Positions 7,508 to 16,178 of a DNA stretch of 28,271 nucleotides are shown one piece after another. Origin of the DNA: Hyphomicrobium sp. (GTDB taxonomy: Bacteria; Pseudomonadota; Alphaproteobacteria; Rhizobiales; Hyphomicrobiaceae); NCBI GenBank assembly GCA_025927515.1, contig JAICLG010000002.1, forward strand, positions 1-28,271, read 5' to 3'. Numbering within the stretch: the first letter of the stretch is position 1; each line of letters begins with the position of its first letter. The position numbers and the translations under genes are program-made. The notes under the pieces are model-generated. The model was not told the DNA's origin. It saw only the letters and a program-made list of their open reading frames with translations, and did not search any database.

Positions 7508-8080
7508 ATGCGCATTTCTTCGCCTTCGCAGCTCATGACGATGTCTCGAACGGATAAGGAAACGCGACTTAAAGATTTCATTGTCGAAAGCCTGGCGGTC
7601 CTTACCGAAGGCACTGAAGATCCCGGCACCGTGATGATGATCGCGCGGAACGCCGACAGCCCCGCGGCACGAGCGCTTTTCGCTGCGCTATTGGAAACAT
7701 CCTCGGCTGCCGATGTCCGGCTCATCATCGCCGATACGCGTATCGAAAATGCGTCGCCTTCACTTCGCGACATCGCCGGAATCGAGTGCCGCCTTCTCGC
7801 CGACCCGCGTTTCGGCGCTTCCCACGAGCAGCTCGTCGTCGGCCGCACGCACGTCTGGATCGGCGACTGCTTGCGTCGCGATCCGAACAAGCGCGACGCA
7901 TTCGAACTCTACCACAAGGCCGATCTGGTTGCCCGCAAGTGCGCGACCATCTCGTTCGAAAGACTATGGGCTCGCGCAAAACCGCTGGCTTCCGGGAAAA
8001 ATCCCGAGATCGCGCCGGAAATTTTCGCAGCCGGACAGCCGGATTCCGTTCAGGGCTTTCACCGGCCCCACCGTCAATAA
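7508..8080 (+). CDS. Hypothetical protein, possibly a degenerate phospholipase-D-like fold
   Basis: A 190-aa soluble protein. The ATG at 7508 is preceded by GGGG eight bases upstream; an earlier in-frame ATG at 7436 gives a less natural N-terminus. The body alternates helix and strand: a helix with A-L-F-A-A-L-L-E, the strand V-R-L-I-I-A-D-T, a Cys-containing strand, then SHEQLVVGRTHVWIGD and a helical end with ARKCATISFERLW. The H-E-Q-L-V-V-G block followed by W-I-G-D recalls the H-x-K strand-turn of PLD-like proteins, but Lys is replaced by Gln and the trailing Ser/Asn are absent, so activity is doubtful. It stands alone, with a GC-rich hairpin downstream. Function unknown. Confidence 0.6.
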   Translation: MRISSPSQLMTMSRTDKETRLKDFIVESLAVLTEGTEDPGTVMMIARNADSPAARALFAALLETSSAADVRLIIADTRIENASPSLRDIAGIECRLLADPRFGASHEQLVVGRTHVWIGDCLRRDPNKRDAFELYHKADLVARKCATISFERLWARAKPLASGKNPEIAPEIFAAGQPDSVQGFHRPHRQ

Positions 8081-8114
8081 AATCCTCCAATCAAAAACGC
8101 TCCGGAAGATGTCC

Positions 8115-8141
8115 CCGCGCGCGATCTTATTCTGCGCGCGG
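8115..8141 (+). terminator. GC-rich hairpin downstream of the 190-aa gene
   Basis: A perfect 8-bp stem CCGCGCGC/GCGCGCGG surrounds an 11-nt AT-rich loop, 34 bp after the stop codon. The following bases are ATCATTG, without a U-tract, so this is at best a weak or factor-assisted terminator. Confidence 0.4.
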
Positions 8142-8412
8142 ATCATTGCGGCTGTGTGAACGCGGTCCAGCTGACGAATTTATTTCCCTGAAAACTTATC
8201 CCCGCCTGTCGCCCGTCTGATACATTGCAGGTCGCCATGAGGGCGTCGGAAAAAACGCGCAAGAACGCGCAAGCACCGACAACCGGCAAATTGCTGCCGT
8301 GCTTCGGCCGTTGGGCCTTGTTGGGCTACCGAACCCACGACCCCGGATCGATACTCTCCGGGCTAAGCTAACGGCGCCCGCCGCCGCGCACGTACCGACA
8401 GGATGGCACCCC
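8142..8412. other. Leader region of the alpha-2-macroglobulin gene
   Basis: The frame is open upstream of the chosen start (from 8299), but a clear signal peptide begins only at 8413. A 6-bp stem CCCGGA/TCCGGG (8342-8347/8357-8362) lies about 50 nt before that start. No confident promoter is seen. This stretch and the hairpin just before it separate the accessory region from the envelope block. Confidence 0.4.
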
Positions 8413-11400
8413 ATGTTTTTCCTCGCGCGCCTCGCCTTCATTTCGATGCTGCTACTAACAACCCTCAACGGTGCCACCGCCGCCGAAAAGGTATTTTCGC
8501 ATCATGGCATTGCGTCGGACGCCAAGCGCTATGAAGCGTTCCTGAAGGCAAACTGGAAACCCGAGGGAAAACCGGCAGCAGTACTCAAAACTGACGCCGA
8601 AAAGGTCTTTGCCTCCGATCCGCGCGCCGCGTCGCGAAGCCTGGCCGCCGCTGTTGCCGAAGACGATAAAGACTGGTCATCCTGGACGCGTCTCGCCGAG
8701 GCGCTGCTTGCGATCAAGCCCGACCCGAACCTCAGTAGCGAGCGCTACGATCTTCCGATTTACGCGTCCGGAGCTGCCTACCGAGGCTATCAGCTCGCGA
8801 GCACTCAGCCTGATAAGGCGCACGCACTCTACGTCCTCGGGCAGACACTCGAACGGCGTTCCTATTGGCGGCCCGCGATCGACGCCCTGAAGCTGAGCCT
8901 CGATCTCGCCGACAATCAGCAAACGCGCGAAGCCTACGACAAACTGCGCGGACAGTACGGTTTCCGCATGACCGACTACAAAACCGACAACGAGACGACG
9001 CCTCCCCGCCTTTGCCTGGAGTTTTCCGAAGATCTCAGCCGCACGCAGACCGACGTCGCGAAGTTCATATCGGTGAATGGCAAAGACCCGCAGAACCTCG
9101 TTCAGGACGGCCAGCAGCTCTGCATCGAAAGCCTAAAGCACGGCGAACGCTACGTCGTGCAGATCCGCGCCGGCTTGCCGTCGAACATCGGTGAGACCTT
9201 ACTCAAGACGTCCGACATCGCAGTTTATATTCCAGACCGTTCGCCGTTCGTGCGGTTCAGCGGCAAAGCTTACGTGCTTCCGACACGCGGCCAGCAAGGA
9301 ATCCCGGTCGTCACGACGAACACCAACAAAATCGACGTCGAGATCTATCGCATCGGCGACCGCGCCCTCGCCGCAACGCTTCAATCGGGCGATATGCAGC
9401 GCCAGCTTTCGAGCTACGACGTCAACAACATCCGCGACCGCTCCGGCATCAAGGTCTATTCCGGAACGATGGATATCGCCTCCAAGCTCAACGAGGAGGT
9501 AACGACGGCTGTCCCCGTTACGGATGCGACAGGCAAGCTCGAACCCGGCGTCTACGTCATGGTCGCGATGCCGTCGGAAAAAACGAAGAACGACGGCTAC
9601 GAGCGTGCCACGCAATGGTTCATCGTCTCTGATCTTGGCCTGACGGCGTTCACGGGCGGCGACGGCATTCACGCGTTCGTCCGCTCCTTGAGCGACGCGA
9701 CACCGATTGCTGGAACGAACGTCAAACTCATCGCCCGCAACAACGAAGTGCTGGCGACCGCGACAACCGATGAGCACGGCTACGCCAAGTTCGATGCCGC
9801 CATCACGAAAGGCGACGGCGGCTCGGCGCCAGCGATCCTCGTCGCCGAAAAAGGCGCTGGCGAATACGCCTTTCTCGATCTGACGCTCAATGCCTTTGAT
9901 CTTTCCGATCGTGGCGTCAAAGGCCGTGACCCCGCAGGTCCGGTCGACGCCTACATGTATACCGAGCGCGGTGTGTACCGTGGCGGCGAAGACGTCAACA
10001 TCACTGCCCTTGTCCGCGATCAGCTCGGCAAAGCCTCATCCATCCCAACGACGCTGATCGTCTCGCGCCCCGACGGCGTCGAGCAAACGCGCACGGTAAT
10101 GAACGATCAGGGACTGGGCGGCCGCGACTTCACCCTTCAGCTTGCCAAGACCGCGATGACCGGCACGTGGCGTCTGTGGTTACACACCGACCCCAAAGCA
10201 CCCGCAATCGCCGAACGCTCATTCCTTGTCGAGGACTTCGTTCCCGAGCGCCTCGACATGAAACTCTCGGCGAAAGTCGCGACGCTGACACCCGATGCCA
10301 ACCAGACGATCGACGCCGATGGGCACTATCTTTACGGGCCGCCCGCAGCCGGTCTGGCTCTCGAAGGCGACGTCGTCATCAAAGCCTCGAACAAGGATGT
10401 CCCAGGCTACGCAGGTTATGTTTTCGGACAGGCCGACGAATCTGTAACACCCGCGCGGCAGCCGCTTGAGTCGAACCTCGCGATGGACAAGGACGGCAAA
10501 GCCGCGATCCCGATCGTCCTGCCGCAAATGCCAAAGACGCCGAAGCCGCTCGAAGCCGCGATCAGCGTCAAGTTGCGCGAAGCCGGTGGCCGCACAATCG
10601 AACGCAATCTGACATTGCCCGTCGATCTGAAACTCGAACGCATCGGTATCAAAGCGCTGTTCGACAACCTCACCGCGCCCGAAGATCAAAGCGCCGGCTT
10701 CGACGTCGTGCTACTCGACGCCAACAACAGGCCGGAAACGAACAGCAACCTGACGTGGACGCTGACACGCCTCGACACCAACTGGCAGTGGTATCGCCGC
10801 GACGGCTCGTGGACCTACGAAGCCGTCACCGTGAAACGCAAGATCGGCAGCGGCCCGCTTTCTGTATCCGCCGATAAGCCCGCGCGCATCTCGCAATCGA
10901 TCGGCTGGGGACGCTACCGCCTCGACGTCGCATCGAACGATGCGACCGGGCCTGCATCCAGCGTCATTTTCAACGCCGGTTGGTATACGTCCGGCGACAC
11001 CGTCGACAGCCCCGAGCAGCTCGACGTCGCTCTCGATAAGGACAGCTACAAAGCCGGCGACACCGCCAAGCTCCGTATCGCGTCGAAGCTCGGCGGCAAG
11101 GCGCTCATCACAGTTCTCGGCAACGGCCTTCACATGATGAAGGAGGTCGATATCGCCAAAGGCGGCGGCGAAGTGGATGTGCCCGTCTCCGACACCTGGG
11201 GTCCAGGTGCTTACGTCGCCGCCCTCCTCTATCGCCCGATGGACGAAACGCTGAAGCGTATGCCGAGCCGCGCCATCGGCATCAAGTGGCTGCCCGTCGA
11301 TCAGAGCAGTCATCAGTTAAAGGTTGCTGTTACGCTACCTGACAAAGTCAAGTCAGGCAGCAAGATCGACATTCCGTTGAAAGTCGAGGGCCTGGCGCCG

Positions 11401-13758
11401 GGCGAAGACGCACGCGTCGTTGTCGCCGCCGTCGATCTCGGCATTCTCAATCTCACGCGCTACCAGACGCCAGCTCCTGAGGACTGGTTTGCACAACAGC
11501 AGAAGCTGTCGTTCGAAATCCGCGATTTCTACGGACGGCTCATCGACGGCATGCGCGCCGACCGCGGCAAGCTCCGCTCAGGCGGCGACGCGGGCGGCCC
11601 GGCAATGCAGGGCAATCCAACCGTCGAAACAGTCGTGTCACTCTATTCCGGCATCGTGCAGGTAAAGGAAGACGGCACGGCAAGCGTTGATTTCGAACTG
11701 CCCGATTTCAACGGCACCGTTCGCGTCATGGTTGTTGCCTGGAGCAAGGACAAAGTTGGCCACGGGTCCGGCGACCTAATCGTTCGCGACGCGGTGGCGC
11801 TGACCGTCGCCGTGCCGCGCTTCCTGACGCTTGGCGATGACGTCAAACTTGGCTTCGACATGCACAATGTCGATGGCCCCTCGGCTGCATACAAGCTCAC
11901 GCTTTCGAAAAAGGAAGGCGACGACACCAACGAAACTCTGACGCCGATTGCGGAGAAATCGGTCGATCTCAAGACCGGCGAACGCGAGATGCAGCGCATC
12001 GACTTCAAGCCTGATGCGCTTGGCCGCCTGACGCTCAAAGCCGTCGTCACCGGCCCGAACGATCTCGCGGTCAAACGCGAAATGACGTTCGACGTCCTGC
12101 CGCCTGCGGGCGACATCAAGCGCACGACGATCTCGTCGTTGAAACCGCATGGCGGCAATCTCACCATCAACTCCGACCTCGCTTACGACCTGATCCCGTC
12201 GCGGACACGCATCAACGTCTCGGTCGGACCAGCCGCGCGCCTCGACGTGCCGACGCTTCTCGCGCAGCTCGACCGCTATCCTTATGGATGCGCCGAGCAA
12301 ACGGTCTCCCGCGCCATGCCGCTCGTCGTCGCCAACGCACTGGCGGCACAAGTCGGCGTCGCCGAGGACAAGGAACTCAAAGAACGCGTGCAGAAAGCAA
12401 TCGCTCGCGTGTTCGAGATGCAGGATTCCTCCGGCGCGTTCGGCGTCTGGGGTCCCTCGGACACCGATCTCTGGCTGACCGCCTACGTCACCGATTTCCT
12501 GACCCGCGCCAAGGAAGCGCATTACGACGTGCCGCGCCAAGGCTTCAATCGCGCGCTCGATCGGCTGCAGAACTTCATCGCCTATGCCTCCGACTTCGAG
12601 AAGGGCGGTGAGGATCGCGCCTATGCGCTTTACGTGCTCGCCCGCAATGCCCGCGCTCCGATCGGCGATCTCCGCTACTACGCCGATACGCGCATCGATC
12701 GCTTCTCGACACCGCTGGCCAAGGCACAGATCGGCGCGGCACTCGCGATGATGGGCGACAAGGAACGGGCCGAACGGGCATTCACTGCAGCACTCGCGAT
12801 GATGCCCGACACGACGCCCGACACGGGCTATCGCAACGACTACGGTTCAACCCTGCGCGACGGCGCTGCGCTCGTGACACTTGCTGCCGAGACAGGCGTC
12901 GCCAAAGCCGAGCAGCCGAAGCTCGCCAACGTCATCGCCAAGGCTTACGAGTCCCGCAACTACACCTCGACCCAGGAGCAGGCCTGGATGCTGCTTGCCG
13001 CCAAAGCGCTCAACGACGAGGTCAAGGGGACGACGCTCTCGGTTGACGGCAAGCCGACATCGGGACCGGTGCTGCGCGGTCTAACGCCCGCCGAGCTGAA
13101 GAACGGCGCGCTGACGATCACCAACAACGGCGACACCGCTGTTGATACTGTGATCTCAGTTATTGGCGCCGCGTTGACGCCGGAACCCGCCGTCTCGAAA
13201 GGCTTTACGATCGAGCGGCAGGCCTACTCGCTCGACGGCAAGAAAGTCGATCTCGCCAGCTCGACCGGTGACAAGGCCGACGTGAAGCAGAACGACCGCT
13301 TCGTCATGACGGTGAAGATTACTTCCGATGAGGACAGCGGCCGCGTCATGGTTGTCGATCGCTTGCCGGCGGGCTTCGAGATCGAGAATCCGCATCTGGT
13401 GGACAGCGGTTCGATTTCGGGCCTCACATGGCTTAAGTCGACGGCCGAGCCGGAGCACACGGAATTCCGTGATGATCGCTTCGTCGCGGCATTCAACTTC
13501 GCCAACGTTCGCACGACAAATGAAGGCAACGGCTCTATCGAGGATTCGACTCCGACACCGGACGATAATTCCGCAGTCGCGCCGGACGGAAGCACGCAGA
13601 CAAAGTCGCCACCTGTTTCCGCGACTCTTGCCTACATCGTCCGCGCCGTAAGTCCGGGAACCTTCATCCATCCCGCGGCAACAGTAGAGGACATGTACCG
13701 CCCCGAACGCTACGCCCGTACCGCCGCTGGCACGTTGACTGTCTCGGCGAAGGAGTAA
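8413..13758 (+). CDS. Bacterial alpha-2-macroglobulin, thioester-containing
   Basis: A 1781-aa periplasmic protein of the bacterial A2M family (YfhM-like), thought to trap external proteases. The start at 8413 gives a clean signal peptide, with a hydrophobic core MLLLTTLNGATAA and cleavage after Ala; the frame extends upstream to 8299 without one. There is no lipobox Cys, unlike E. coli YfhM. The N-terminal 150 residues look helical/TPR-like. MG domains follow, with the MG2 motif TERGVYRGGEDVNITALV at about 517-534. The thioester motif Y-G-C-A-E-Q has Cys1293, followed by the helical thioester domain (about 1290-1590) and a beta-rich receptor-binding-like end. The next gene is pbpC, whose ribosome-binding site overlaps this gene's last codons. 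That pairing is conserved across Gram-negative bacteria and links protease defence to peptidoglycan repair. Confidence 0.93.
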   Translation: MFFLARLAFISMLLLTTLNGATAAEKVFSHHGIASDAKRYEAFLKANWKPEGKPAAVLKTDAEKVFASDPRAASRSLAAAVAEDDKDWSSWTRLAEALLAIKPDPNLSSERYDLPIYASGAAYRGYQLASTQPDKAHALYVLGQTLERRSYWRPAIDALKLSLDLADNQQTREAYDKLRGQYGFRMTDYKTDNETTPPRLCLEFSEDLSRTQTDVAKFISVNGKDPQNLVQDGQQLCIESLKHGERYVVQIRAGLPSNIGETLLKTSDIAVYIPDRSPFVRFSGKAYVLPTRGQQGIPVVTTNTNKIDVEIYRIGDRALAATLQSGDMQRQLSSYDVNNIRDRSGIKVYSGTMDIASKLNEEVTTAVPVTDATGKLEPGVYVMVAMPSEKTKNDGYERATQWFIVSDLGLTAFTGGDGIHAFVRSLSDATPIAGTNVKLIARNNEVLATATTDEHGYAKFDAAITKGDGGSAPAILVAEKGAGEYAFLDLTLNAFDLSDRGVKGRDPAGPVDAYMYTERGVYRGGEDVNITALVRDQLGKASSIPTTLIVSRPDGVEQTRTVMNDQGLGGRDFTLQLAKTAMTGTWRLWLHTDPKAPAIAERSFLVEDFVPERLDMKLSAKVATLTPDANQTIDADGHYLYGPPAAGLALEGDVVIKASNKDVPGYAGYVFGQADESVTPARQPLESNLAMDKDGKAAIPIVLPQMPKTPKPLEAAISVKLREAGGRTIERNLTLPVDLKLERIGIKALFDNLTAPEDQSAGFDVVLLDANNRPETNSNLTWTLTRLDTNWQWYRRDGSWTYEAVTVKRKIGSGPLSVSADKPARISQSIGWGRYRLDVASNDATGPASSVIFNAGWYTSGDTVDSPEQLDVALDKDSYKAGDTAKLRIASKLGGKALITVLGNGLHMMKEVDIAKGGGEVDVPVSDTWGPGAYVAALLYRPMDETLKRMPSRAIGIKWLPVDQSSHQLKVAVTLPDKVKSGSKIDIPLKVEGLAPGEDARVVVAAVDLGILNLTRYQTPAPEDWFAQQQKLSFEIRDFYGRLIDGMRADRGKLRSGGDAGGPAMQGNPTVETVVSLYSGIVQVKEDGTASVDFELPDFNGTVRVMVVAWSKDKVGHGSGDLIVRDAVALTVAVPRFLTLGDDVKLGFDMHNVDGPSAAYKLTLSKKEGDDTNETLTPIAEKSVDLKTGEREMQRIDFKPDALGRLTLKAVVTGPNDLAVKREMTFDVLPPAGDIKRTTISSLKPHGGNLTINSDLAYDLIPSRTRINVSVGPAARLDVPTLLAQLDRYPYGCAEQTVSRAMPLVVANALAAQVGVAEDKELKERVQKAIARVFEMQDSSGAFGVWGPSDTDLWLTAYVTDFLTRAKEAHYDVPRQGFNRALDRLQNFIAYASDFEKGGEDRAYALYVLARNARAPIGDLRYYADTRIDRFSTPLAKAQIGAALAMMGDKERAERAFTAALAMMPDTTPDTGYRNDYGSTLRDGAALVTLAAETGVAKAEQPKLANVIAKAYESRNYTSTQEQAWMLLAAKALNDEVKGTTLSVDGKPTSGPVLRGLTPAELKNGALTITNNGDTAVDTVISVIGAALTPEPAVSKGFTIERQAYSLDGKKVDLASSTGDKADVKQNDRFVMTVKITSDEDSGRVMVVDRLPAGFEIENPHLVDSGSISGLTWLKSTAEPEHTEFRDDRFVAAFNFANVRTTNEGNGSIEDSTPTPDDNSAVAPDGSTQTKSPPVSATLAYIVRAVSPGTFIHPAATVEDMYRPERYARTAAGTLTVSAKE
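13750..13755 (+). promoter_or_regulatory. Strong ribosome-binding site that fixes the pbpC start
   Basis: AAGGAG occurs in the last codons of the alpha-2-macroglobulin gene, exactly 8 nt before the TTG at 13764. No comparable site precedes the downstream ATG at 13953. It therefore argues that translation begins upstream of the palindromic element and reads through it. Confidence 0.6.
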
Positions 13759-13763
13759 GCGAT

Positions 13764-16037
13764 TTGTTGCGGCTGGGGTCTTTCTCGAAGCGCATCGCGT
13801 CTCTAATTCCCCTCCCCCTACGCGGGGAGGGGTTAGGGGTGGGGGGAGGCACTAGCTCAATCGATCGGACGGACCTCGATTCTAGTGACACCCCACCCCC
13901 GACCCCACCCCGTCAAGGGGAGGGGAGAAGTGCCAGCATACGCCGCATCGGAATGGCGGTCGGAGTGATGTTCGTCATCTGCGCAGGCACTGCCTACGGC
14001 CTCTATTGCAAGGCCTTCGCCGACGCCGGGCCGCTGCTGCTCGAAGAAGCAAAGGCGACGTCCGTCACCGTCGTCGATCGCGACAATCGTTTGCTGCGCG
14101 CTTTTGCGACGACCGAAGGCAACTGGCGACTGCCGGTCAGTCCGAAGGACGTCGACCCGAAATATCTCAAAATGCTCTTCGCCTTCGAGGATAAGCGTTT
14201 CTACAGGCACCACGGCGTCGATCCGAAAGCCGTTGCGCGCGCCGTCCTGCAAATGGTCCGCCACGGACGCATCGTCTCCGGCGGCTCGACGCTGACGATG
14301 CAAGTCGCACGGCTGCTCGACGGCAAACACGAGCGGACGGCAAGCGGCAAGCTGCGCCAAATGGCGCGCGCCGTCGAACTTGAACGCGCACGCTCGAAAA
14401 CAGAAATCCTGACACTTTATCTTCGCCTTGCGCCGTTCGGCGGAAACCTCGAAGGCATTCGCGCCGCGTCGCTCGCCTACTTCGGCAAGGAACCAAAGCG
14501 TTTATCGCTCGGCGAAGCGGCATTGCTCGTCGCTCTGCCGCAGTCGCCAGAGCAACGCCGCCTCGACCGCTTTCCCGAAGCCGCCCGGCACGCGCGCAAT
14601 CGTGTGCTTGCTCGCGCCGTTGCGGCTCACGTCATAACCCAGGCGGACGCAACGAAAGCCAAGGCAGAGCGCATTCCAACCGTGCGTTATCCGTTCCCGA
14701 TGTTCGCACCGCATTTGACGGAAGCGCAGGTCGCCGCCCGTCCAACCGAACCGCTCATCAAGCTGACGCTCGATCGAAACCTGCAGGCAAGCCTCGAAAA
14801 ACTTGTCGCCGAGCAAGCGCAGCTCATCGGCGACAAAGTTTCGGCTGCTGTTATCGTCGCCAATCACCAGACCGGCGAAATTCTCGCCGAGGTCGGATCG
14901 CCCGGATACATGGATTCAGAACGTCAGGGTGCCGTCGACATGGCGACAGCCGTGCGCTCGCCGGGCTCGACCCTGAAGCCGTTCATCTATGGCCTCGCAT
15001 TCGAAGCGGGCCTCGCGCATCCTGAAACCCTCATCGACGACCGGCCGACCCGCTTCGGCACCTATGCGCCGAAGAATTTCGACGAAAATTTCCACGGCAC
15101 CGTTTCGATCCGCGAAGCCCTCGAACAATCCTATAATATTCCCGCTGTCCGCGTGCTTGCGCGCGTCGGACCAGGCAAGCTCGTCGGCCGCTTCCGGCGC
15201 GCGGGCGTCGATGCACGCTTTCCAGATAAGTCCGAACCGACGCTTGCCATGGCGCTTGGCGGAACGGGGCTGACGCTCGAAGAGATGACTCAGCTCTACG
15301 CCGCCCTGGCACGCGGCGGCGACAGCATCACGCTCGTCCATCGCTTCGACGAACGCGCCCGCGCCATGGCTGCAACGCGGGTCAAGCCACTGGTGAACGC
15401 TCACCGCCTTATGTCGCCGCTCGCCGCCTGGTACGTGACGGATATTCTCAAGGACGCACCGCCACCGCCGAACGCCAAGGGCGGCCGCTTCGCCTACAAG
15501 ACCGGAACATCGTACGGCTATCGCGACGCCTGGGCGATCGGCTACGACGGCAAGTACGTTGTTGCCGCATGGGTCGGCAAACCCGACAACTCCAGTGTAC
15601 CGGGCATCCTCGGGCGCACGGCAGCAGCGCCGATCCTGTTCGACGCCTTCGCACGCATTTCTGAAAAGCGCGTGCCGCTGCAAAGCGCGCCGTCAAATGC
15701 CATCAGAGGCACCAACGCCGATCTTCCCGCCCCGCTGAAACGCTGGCGCGATCCAGGCGACGATCCAGCAACCGGACGTTTTATTGAACCGCCTGTGCTG
15801 ATCTCCTTCCCGCCCGATCAATCCGAAATCGACGAATCCGATCTCGGCGGCGATCCGCTGGTGCTCAAAGCCGATGGCGGCGCGTTGCCGTTGACTTGGC
15901 TTGTCGACGGCACCCCGATCAAATCCGATGCCCATCAGCGAGAAGTCACATGGCAGCCGGGAAGCGCCGGGTTTACAAAGCTGACCGTCATCGACGCCAA
16001 CGGCCGCACTGATCGCGTGTCCATCCGGCTGAGATAA
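13764..16037 (+). CDS. pbpC: Penicillin-binding protein 1C (bifunctional transglycosylase/transpeptidase)
   Basis: A 757-aa class A penicillin-binding protein of the PBP1C type. An N-terminal cytoplasmic tail precedes one transmembrane helix (about 64-84, MAVGVMFVICAGTAYGLY). The GT51 glycosyltransferase domain has F-E-D-K-R-F-Y-R-H-H-G with catalytic Glu142, and GGSTLTMQVARLL. The transpeptidase domain has the active Ser402 in S-T-L-K, then SYNIPAV (SxN) and KTGTSYGYRDAW (KTG). The last 80 residues form the BiPBP_C domain typical of PBP1C (PVLISFPPDQSEI). Start chosen: TTG 13764 with AAGGAG 8 nt upstream, giving a 63-residue tail of which residues 16-55 are encoded by a palindromic repeat. 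ATG 13953 (694 aa) is the conventional alternative but has no good ribosome-binding site. Probably translated together with the preceding macroglobulin gene. Confidence 0.93.
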   Translation: MLRLGSFSKRIASLIPLPLRGEGLGVGGGTSSIDRTDLDSSDTPPPTPPRQGEGRSASIRRIGMAVGVMFVICAGTAYGLYCKAFADAGPLLLEEAKATSVTVVDRDNRLLRAFATTEGNWRLPVSPKDVDPKYLKMLFAFEDKRFYRHHGVDPKAVARAVLQMVRHGRIVSGGSTLTMQVARLLDGKHERTASGKLRQMARAVELERARSKTEILTLYLRLAPFGGNLEGIRAASLAYFGKEPKRLSLGEAALLVALPQSPEQRRLDRFPEAARHARNRVLARAVAAHVITQADATKAKAERIPTVRYPFPMFAPHLTEAQVAARPTEPLIKLTLDRNLQASLEKLVAEQAQLIGDKVSAAVIVANHQTGEILAEVGSPGYMDSERQGAVDMATAVRSPGSTLKPFIYGLAFEAGLAHPETLIDDRPTRFGTYAPKNFDENFHGTVSIREALEQSYNIPAVRVLARVGPGKLVGRFRRAGVDARFPDKSEPTLAMALGGTGLTLEEMTQLYAALARGGDSITLVHRFDERARAMAATRVKPLVNAHRLMSPLAAWYVTDILKDAPPPPNAKGGRFAYKTGTSYGYRDAWAIGYDGKYVVAAWVGKPDNSSVPGILGRTAAAPILFDAFARISEKRVPLQSAPSNAIRGTNADLPAPLKRWRDPGDDPATGRFIEPPVLISFPPDQSEIDESDLGGDPLVLKADGGALPLTWLVDGTPIKSDAHQREVTWQPGSAGFTKLTVIDANGRTDRVSIRLR
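13809..13927. repeat. Palindromic repeat element inside the pbpC 5' region
   Basis: Two G/C-rich copies face each other. The left copy (13809-13849) reads CCCCTCCCCCTACGCGGGGA and on to GGGTTAGGGGTGGGGGG; the right copy (13889-13927) is its reverse complement with a few mismatches. Between them CACTAG (13850-13855) pairs with CTAGTG (13882-13887), and ATCGA with TCGAT, so the whole unit folds as one long hairpin. Elements with this wording are common between genes in Rhizobiales. This one keeps the pbpC frame open. Confidence 0.8.
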
Positions 16038-16178
16038 CGCTGGCGTATGTGGCGCAGGCGCATGCGGCGCGCTAATCTCCAGGCGACGCAGCCCCGCTTT
16101 GCTACCTCAACCGCAATTTGGCCTCAGCCGCGCCGCGAGATTGTATTCTGTTCGCCGCATGACCGGATCTTTCGCACG

